This document shows, one piece after another, positions 35,657 to 41,314 of a stretch of 41,314 nt of DNA. The notes under the pieces were generated by a model that made no database searches, was not told where the DNA came from, and was given only the letters and a program-made list of their open reading frames with translations. The position numbers and the translations under genes are program-made. The DNA lies in NCBI GenBank assembly GCA_031291955.1, contig JARLIA010000003.1, forward strand, positions 1 through 41,314, read 5' to 3'. Every line of letters begins with the position of its first letter. Position 1 is the stretch's first letter. This DNA comes from Minisyncoccota bacterium (lineage in GTDB: Bacteria; Patescibacteriota; Minisyncoccia; Moranbacterales; UBA2206).

Positions 35657-36742
35657 CTAGCGAAGCGATTTTTCGTGCTGATTCTCGACCAAAACTTCCT
35701 GAAGGGCTTCAATATCCTCAAGAACAACACCCGTGCCGCGCACCACGGCCGTCAATGGATCTTCCATCATGCGGACCGGCATTTCCGTCTGGTCGGCCAC
35801 CAGCTTGTCAATGCCACGGATAAGACTTCCTCCGCCGGCCAAAATGATGCCACGTTGCATAATGTCAGCCACCAGCTCGGGCGGCGTCTCTTCGACAATG
35901 GTTCGGATATTGTTGATGATAATGCGAATAGAACGCGACAAAGCTTCTCGGACCTGCTCATCAGTAATCACAATTTCTTTCGGGAGACCCGAAACCAAAT
36001 CGCGGCCGCGGACCGTCATTTGCATTTTCTTCTCCTGGGGATAGGCGCTGCCGATAGCGATTTTTACGTCTTCAGCTGTTTTTTCGCCGATTAAAAGATT
36101 GAATTCATCCCGACAATAACGGATAACATCTTCATTCATTTCGTCGCCAGCGATCCGCAGATTCCGGGAAGCTACGATTCCGCCGAGCGATATCACCGCG
36201 ATGTCGGTCGTGCCACCACCAATGTCCACCACCATATTGCCAGCCGCTTCCTGAACCGGCAGACGCGCGCCGATAGCCGCCGCCATCGGTTCATCAATGA
36301 GATAAGCTTCGCGCGCTCCGGCACTGATGGCGGCGTCGATTACCGCTCGTTTTTCCACCTCGGTCACGTCCGAAGGAATACCAATCACCACTCGCGGCCG
36401 GGGGAAAAGCGTGAAGCTGTCTTTATGGACCTTTTCGATAAAATATTTCAACATCTGCTCGGTCACTTCAAAATCACTAACCACCCCGTCCACGAGAGGT
36501 CGCGTCGCGACGATATGGCCGGGGGTTTTGCCAACCATCCGCTTGGCTTCTTTCCCGATAGCCAGCACTTGCCCGGTTTTTTTGTTGATAGCCACCACCG
36601 ACGGTTCATTGATCATGATGCCGCTGCCTTTGACATAAACCAAAGTGTTAGCTGTCCCAAGATCGATTCCAATGTCTTTGGAAAAATTACCAAAAAAGCC
36701 GCCGCCGATTTTTCGTTTTAATTTCCGCAGTTTTTCGAACAT
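35657..36742 (-). CDS. mreB: Rod shape-determining protein MreB
   Basis: DIGIDLGTANTLVYVKGSGI, PRVVIGIPSDVTEVEKRAVIDAAISAGAREAYLIDEPMAAAIGA. Ends with TAG. Confidence 0.97.
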   Translation of the reverse strand: MFEKLRKLKRKIGGGFFGNFSKDIGIDLGTANTLVYVKGSGIMINEPSVVAINKKTGQVLAIGKEAKRMVGKTPGHIVATRPLVDGVVSDFEVTEQMLKYFIEKVHKDSFTLFPRPRVVIGIPSDVTEVEKRAVIDAAISAGAREAYLIDEPMAAAIGARLPVQEAAGNMVVDIGGGTTDIAVISLGGIVASRNLRIAGDEMNEDVIRYCRDEFNLLIGEKTAEDVKIAIGSAYPQEKKMQMTVRGRDLVSGLPKEIVITDEQVREALSRSIRIIINNIRTIVEETPPELVADIMQRGIILAGGGSLIRGIDKLVADQTEMPVRMMEDPLTAVVRGTGVVLEDIEALQEVLVENQHEKSLR

Positions 36743-36862
36743 ACAAAAAGAATATAGCCCTGATGACTACTTAGTAAATTTATATAGAAAATTTTCTTTT
36801 GATTTTGTCTCCTAATATAATACCCAAAAAAAAAGCGAGCTGTCAAAGATAGCAAGGCGCGA

Positions 36863-38005
36863 CTATTTTATCAACCTGGTCATGACATCATGAAAAGAAA
36901 TCAGCACCAGAAGCAGAATAAGCAGGACGAATCCAACCGTATGGAAAGTCTGTTCCAATTTTTGACTGACCGGACTGCCTTTTATTTTTTCGATTATGAC
37001 AAACAAGATGCGTCCGCCGTCAAGCGCCGGAATGGGAAGGATGTTAATAATGCCGAGATTGATAGAAAGCAGTGCGGCAAATTGCAAAACATAAACCAGG
37101 CCCATGGCCGTCACCTGTCCGGTGAGAGTGTAGATGCCGATCGGACCGGCCACATCCGCGCCAACGCCTTTGCCGGCAAAAAGACTGGCAATGATTCCCC
37201 CAAAAGCCACCAGGATCGCCCAAGTCAGATTGACAGTAGTCGTAACTCCCATCCAAATCGAACGATACCACGGATAGCCGACAATTGTTGTCTCAGTCAG
37301 TTCTATGCCCAGCGCGCCCTGGTCTTGAGGTGGATTCATCCGCGGCGTAACTTTAATATCCATCATCGTCGCTCCCCTTTTGATTTCCAAATCAACCAAC
37401 TGTCCCTTATTGGCGTCGATATAATTTTGCAAAGACGTTACGTCTCTCAAGCTAACCGTTTGACCGGTGGGAGAGGTTTGATTTTTCAAAACTTCATCAC
37501 CCGCTTGAAGATTGGCCGCGGCCGCCGGTGAATTCGGCGCGACAGCCGTAATTTGGATTTTAGAGCTGGCAGGATGCATTCCAGCCGTCACTTCCTGCGG
37601 CGCCCCGATCATGAATCCGATTGAGATCAAAATCCAGGCCAGGACAAAATTCATCACAACACCCGCCGCCAGAACTTTCGTCCTTTTCCAGGCTGATTTG
37701 GAAGCGAAACTATCCTCCTCATCCTTCCCTTCCCCGTTCTCGCCTTTTATCTTCACAAATCCCCCGAGCGGCAGCCAATTGACGGAATAAACTGTATTTT
37801 TCGATTCCACCTCGCGACTCCCCGGCACAAATTCATATTTGCCAGTCTTTTCATTTTTATAAAAACCGAAAATCCGCGGCGGAAAACCAAAACCGAATTC
37901 ATCGGCCTTAATGCCGTTTCTTTTAGCTGTCAAAAAATGTCCGCACTCGTGGACGAAAATCAGAACGCCGAGAATAAGAACAAAAACAATAATGGTGAGT
38001 AACAT
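36863..38005 (-). CDS. rseP: Site-2 protease, M50 family
   Basis: FVHECGHFLTAKRNGI (HExxH-type), PDZ-like region, NILPIPALDGGRILFVIIEKIKG. Confidence 0.95.
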   Translation of the reverse strand: MLLTIIVFVLILGVLIFVHECGHFLTAKRNGIKADEFGFGFPPRIFGFYKNEKTGKYEFVPGSREVESKNTVYSVNWLPLGGFVKIKGENGEGKDEEDSFASKSAWKRTKVLAAGVVMNFVLAWILISIGFMIGAPQEVTAGMHPASSKIQITAVAPNSPAAAANLQAGDEVLKNQTSPTGQTVSLRDVTSLQNYIDANKGQLVDLEIKRGATMMDIKVTPRMNPPQDQGALGIELTETTIVGYPWYRSIWMGVTTTVNLTWAILVAFGGIIASLFAGKGVGADVAGPIGIYTLTGQVTAMGLVYVLQFAALLSINLGIINILPIPALDGGRILFVIIEKIKGSPVSQKLEQTFHTVGFVLLILLLVLISFHDVMTRLIK

Positions 38006-38032
38006 AAAAAAATTTAAAATTAAGATTTGATT

Positions 38033-38590
38033 TTATACTGTCATAATTTCTTCTTCCTTCTTCTTCCGAATCGTTTCGATTTGACTGTTATATTCATCTA
38101 CAACCTTCTGCAACTTATCTTTCCCGGCGAACTTGTCATCTTCGCCGATCTGGCCGCTCTTTTCCATATCCTGAATCTTATCCCAAATCTCTTCCCGAGT
38201 CTTCCTCACCACCACTCGAGCATCTTCGGTTTTCTGATTCAAAACTTTCACCAATTCTTTCCGACGCTCTTCGTTTAAGGCTGGAATGTTGACACGGATA
38301 ACTTGGCCGTCGTTGATGGGATTCAAATTGAGCTGGGATTCGCGAACGGCTTTTTCGATATTAACCAAGCTGTCCCGGCTCCAAGGCGTGATGAGAATTT
38401 GTCGCGCTTCCGGCACAGTTACGCTGGCCATCTGTTTTATCGGCGATTTGGCGCCGTAATATTCCACTAGAAGACTATCCACCAATCCGGTTGTTGCCCG
38501 GCCAGTCCTGAGCTTTCCCAGCTCTTCCTTGAAAAACTCAACTGCCTTTTCAAAATCTTCTTTGTGCTGGTTGATCAATTCATTAACCAT
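38033..38590 (-). CDS. frr: Ribosome recycling factor
   Basis: LGKLRTGRATTGLVDSLLVEYYGAKSPIKQMASVTVPEARQILITPW. Confidence 0.97.
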   Translation of the reverse strand: MVNELINQHKEDFEKAVEFFKEELGKLRTGRATTGLVDSLLVEYYGAKSPIKQMASVTVPEARQILITPWSRDSLVNIEKAVRESQLNLNPINDGQVIRVNIPALNEERRKELVKVLNQKTEDARVVVRKTREEIWDKIQDMEKSGQIGEDDKFAGKDKLQKVVDEYNSQIETIRKKKEEEIMTV

Positions 38591-38594
38591 ATTT

Positions 38595-38615
38595 TTATGT
38601 GTTACGTGTTATGTG
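38595..38615. repeat. 3 x 7-nt micro-array in the frr leader
   Basis: [TTATGTG][TTACGTG][TTATGTG]. Confidence 0.7.
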
Positions 38616-38616
38616 A

Positions 38617-39690
38617 CTATTTTGTGAAGCCTGCGTAAATGATGCTCGGATTCTGTGGATTATAGGCCAAAGCATTAACACTCAATTTTCCTTCAAATTG
38701 CGAAGTGGTCCAAGCAGCTCCTCCATTGGTCGAACGATAGGTCGCTTGGCTGGAACCGTAAATGAGATCATTAGAGTTGTCTGGATCGATTGCCAAGACC
38801 TTAATAGGAAAGTTTTGCGTGTCATTCAGAGCCGCGATTCTTTTCCAGGTCATTCCGCTGTCGGAACTCATGACAATCCCGCCTTCCCCAGCCAAGTAGA
38901 GCATTCCTGCTCGCGTCGGATCAGTCGTCAGAACATTGAAGTCGCGACTACCGTAAGAACCCTTCAGGGACTTATTGATTTGGTCGGTCATGTTTTGAAA
39001 TGTGGCACCAGCGTCTTTGCTTTGATATAACAAACCAGATTGGGTAATGAAATATATCAAACTGCTGTTTCCCGCGTCAATCGCGACTTTCAAGACCGGC
39101 GAGTTGGCTTGATAAACATTCCGCCAAGAGGTTCCGCCGTCAGTGCTTTTGATGACCTGGTTATCGCTGGTACTGGCGTAAAGAACATTGGAATCATGTT
39201 TATCAATCATAAGCGAAACAACAAGCGGTCCCGAAGACGGACTGGTGTAGATTTCCTTCCAATTGGCCCCGTCGTCCGTTGTTTTAAACATCTTTCCCGT
39301 CCCCTGCCAAACACCACTGGCATAAAGTGTTTTCCCGCTCGCGTCTACGGCCAAACCATAAACCTTTCCCGATTGGAAATTGATGAACTTCCAAGTGTCG
39401 CCGGCATCAGTTGTCTCCAAGATACCGCCTGATCGGAGGCCGGCGTAGACGTGACCTCCGTTGGTCGGATCAACCGCAAAACTCAAAACATCCACATTGC
39501 TGGCATTGGCTTTCCCGGTGCCTTTATTCTTCACCGCCCAGGTCGCGCCGCCGTCATCCGACCGCCAGAGACTCTGCGACAAAGCGAAACTAGGCGTACC
39601 ATTGCCGCTACTGCTCTGTGGCGCCGTGCCGCAACCGGCCAAAAGGAGTCCGGATATTAATACACTTGAAGCAATCAATACTTTTTTCAT
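38617..39690 (-). CDS. Lipoprotein with BNR/sortilin-type beta-propeller repeats (Ycf48-like)
   Basis: Lipobox LLAGC; repeated S.DGG.TW / T.DDGANWKEI motifs. Confidence 0.88.
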   Translation of the reverse strand: MKKVLIASSVLISGLLLAGCGTAPQSSSGNGTPSFALSQSLWRSDDGGATWAVKNKGTGKANASNVDVLSFAVDPTNGGHVYAGLRSGGILETTDAGDTWKFINFQSGKVYGLAVDASGKTLYASGVWQGTGKMFKTTDDGANWKEIYTSPSSGPLVVSLMIDKHDSNVLYASTSDNQVIKSTDGGTSWRNVYQANSPVLKVAIDAGNSSLIYFITQSGLLYQSKDAGATFQNMTDQINKSLKGSYGSRDFNVLTTDPTRAGMLYLAGEGGIVMSSDSGMTWKRIAALNDTQNFPIKVLAIDPDNSNDLIYGSSQATYRSTNGGAAWTTSQFEGKLSVNALAYNPQNPSIIYAGFTK

Positions 39691-39778
39691 AGGATATGTT
39701 TTTATTTTTACACAATTCAATTATAGCACAAGGAAAGAAAAAACAAAATATTGACTAAAAATGTAATGGTGATATAAT

Positions 39779-39805
39779 GCGAGAGTTGGCTGAGAGGCTA
39801 ATTTG
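39779..39805 (+). other. Possible 5' fragment of a class II (Ser-like) tRNA
   Basis: GCGAGAGTTGGCTGAGAGGCTAA resembles the acceptor/D-arm of tRNA-Ser; no anticodon or T arm follows. Confidence 0.3.
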
Positions 39806-39830
39806 TTTTAGTTTGATAAAATTCATCAAC

Positions 39831-39904
39831 GCGCCCATAGCTCAGTTGGTAGAGCAGTTGCCTTTTAAGCAAACGGTCCCAGGTTCGAGTCCCGGTGGGC
39901 GCAC
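39831..39904 (+). tRNA. tRNA-Lys (UUU)
   Basis: GCGCCCA...TGGGCGC acceptor, D arm GCTCAGTTGGTAGAGC, anticodon loop CTTTTAA, T loop TTCGAGT; no encoded CCA. Confidence 0.93.
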
Positions 39905-40074
39905 ACTTTGAAAACAGCAACCTTTTCGGTGGCTGTTTTTGTTTTGTCTAAAGCAAAATCAACCGGTTCGAAGGTGGCTTTTGGGGTGTTTTTAGCTTTT
40001 GCTCTTTCCATATCCATAACGAGCCAATTAAAAGGCTCAGCCAGCGTAAATTCCTCGATTTTCTGATCCCCATT
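39905..40074 (-). pseudogene. Possible C-terminal remnant of a serine-recombinase-like protein next to tRNA-Lys
   Basis: Minus-strand open stretch NGDQKIEEFTLAEPFNWLVMDMERAKAKNTPKATFEPVDFALDKTKTATEKV, no start codon near its 5' end, running into the tRNA terminator. Confidence 0.3.
39911..39940 (+). terminator. Terminator after tRNA-Lys
   Basis: AACAGCAACC-ttttc-GGTGGCTGTTTTTG. Confidence 0.75.
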
Positions 40075-40208
40075 TTAGTGTTGACGTAGACCATTATAAT
40101 ATGCTAGCCTGTTATGAATATCAGAATCAGTCAAAGGAATGGTTATGAGCTAACCTAAGGGGTATTCACTTTCAGTTCATTTATAGACTAAGTAAGAGGG
40201 AGAAAGCG

Positions 40209-41132
40209 ATGAAATTCGACTCAGAAGTAGTTAATGATTTTCGTCAAAAAGTCAATAGTCCGGATTTCAAAATTCCTTCAGGACTGAACCTTTCTTACGG
40301 AGAAGGCAGTCTCATCAATGCGCTTGTTAAGGCTAGCACGGTTTATTATACATTTCCTGAAATTTCCAAAGCCACCATTGCTAAAATCTTCAATGAGAAG
40401 CTGGGGTTGTCACAGCAAAGTCTTAACCTCTACTTGGTGGGGATGAAGAAAAAAGAGATTTTGCTGGGCATTAAAAAGGGATTGTGGGCCTTTAGTCCCA
40501 AACTCATTGGTGCCATCTTGGGACGTGAAGTTGCAGAGGGTGAATCTGTTGTCACTTCAACCGATCAGACAACCAGCATTGAGAAAGAAGACGAGCAGGA
40601 TCCTCTCATGAAGTTCATCCTGAAGCAACGGAAAGGAAATGAATTTTACTTAACTGCCGATGACGTTTCGGCTATAACCTCGAGACTGGAAATAACCGAG
40701 CAATCGTTCTGGGAGAAGCTCAAGAAAATGGAGAGCCAAGGGCGTCTCAAGCGGTCAGGCAGAAAGGGCGAAGCTATCCTATTTCTGCTCTTGGCCGATT
40801 TCTTTCCCGTTCTTTCTCAGGAAATTCCCCCTCCAGAAGATGATGGAGAAGAGACAGAGAAAACCGAGCTGGTCGTAACCCAGGAAGTCGTAAAAAAGTT
40901 GCCTGAGGAAACGGATAAAACGGTAAATGTTACCGAGTCACAGGCAAAGCCTGGAGTCCTATCCAGCGAGTTAACTTCATCTCTCACGGTTACCAAGCTG
41001 AAGAGTAGTCTCGAAAAAGAACTGGCAACGATGGAGACGGAGATTGACGAACTGAAGAAAGCCCTGGAACAAAAGAAAAAGGACAAAGAAGGAAAAACTC
41101 TTTTACTCTCGCTTCTCCAGCAGTATGCCTGA
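40209..41132 (+). CDS. Hypothetical protein: two winged-helix-like segments, acidic linker, C-terminal coiled coil
   Basis: Good SD (GAGGGAG), helix-rich SKATIAKIFNEKLGLSQQSLNLYLVGMKKKEILLGIKKGLWAFSP and LTADDVSAITSRLEITEQSFWEKLKKMESQGRLKRSGRKGEAILF; C-terminal LEKELATMETEIDELKKALEQKKKDKEG. Confidence 0.7.
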   Translation: MKFDSEVVNDFRQKVNSPDFKIPSGLNLSYGEGSLINALVKASTVYYTFPEISKATIAKIFNEKLGLSQQSLNLYLVGMKKKEILLGIKKGLWAFSPKLIGAILGREVAEGESVVTSTDQTTSIEKEDEQDPLMKFILKQRKGNEFYLTADDVSAITSRLEITEQSFWEKLKKMESQGRLKRSGRKGEAILFLLLADFFPVLSQEIPPPEDDGEETEKTELVVTQEVVKKLPEETDKTVNVTESQAKPGVLSSELTSSLTVTKLKSSLEKELATMETEIDELKKALEQKKKDKEGKTLLLSLLQQYA

Positions 41133-41226
41133 ATCTTTGACCACAACGACTGGAAACAAAGAAGAGGTTGACTGCTGGATTCTAGAAATTATTGCATTTG
41201 CTCTATCTGGACTAAGATAAGTCCAT

Positions 41227-41314
41227 ATGAGTAACAAAACATCAGAACTAAAAGCGTGGGAACGCGAAGAAATCAGTAAGGGCATCTATGCCTTTGAGAA
41301 GCTTAATAGTATCG
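41227..41314 (+). CDS. Start of a CDS truncated by the window end
   Basis: MSNKTSELKAWEREEISKGIYAFEKLNSI... open to the last base. Confidence 0.55.
   Translation, partial: MSNKTSELKAWEREEISKGIYAFEKLNSI

Overview
The window looks like a gene-dense bacterial chromosome segment. I infer a Candidate Phyla Radiation / Patescibacteria-type genome from the gene content (DUF4012 and DUF5652-like proteins, compact housekeeping genes, archaeal-like UMP kinase), but this is unverified. It starts inside an IS30-family transposase. It then carries mostly housekeeping genes: rpmA, pyrH, an Rrf2/iscS/iscU cluster, gltX, maf, wecG-like, thpR, priA, def, fmt, groES, obgE, yidD, corA-like, cysS, dus, galU, greA, mrdA-mreD-mreC-mreB, rseP, frr. 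A surface-polysaccharide/DUF4012 cluster lies at 23.4-31.5 kb. A tRNA-Lys marks the start of a possible accessory region at the right end. Main observations: (1) at least eight loci carry very short arrays of exactly four 7- or 8-nt units, each with its own motif, in gene leaders or inside CDSs, plus a three-unit case before frr; (2) GC-rich palindromes sit in frame inside conserved enzymes (cysS, dus twice, a GT4, priA), and three share a GTAGRG...-type boundary and the same codon phase; (3) iscS is split by one in-frame amber codon followed 16 nt later by a perfect 7-bp GC stem-loop, although TAG is a normal stop elsewhere in the window; (4) a secreted protein has a thioester-domain-like Cys/Gln signature and a PEP-CTERM-like tail; (5) there are unannotated small ORFs, including a standalone paralogue of the CysRS C-terminal tail. 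Family names come from recognising motifs in the translations. No database search was run.
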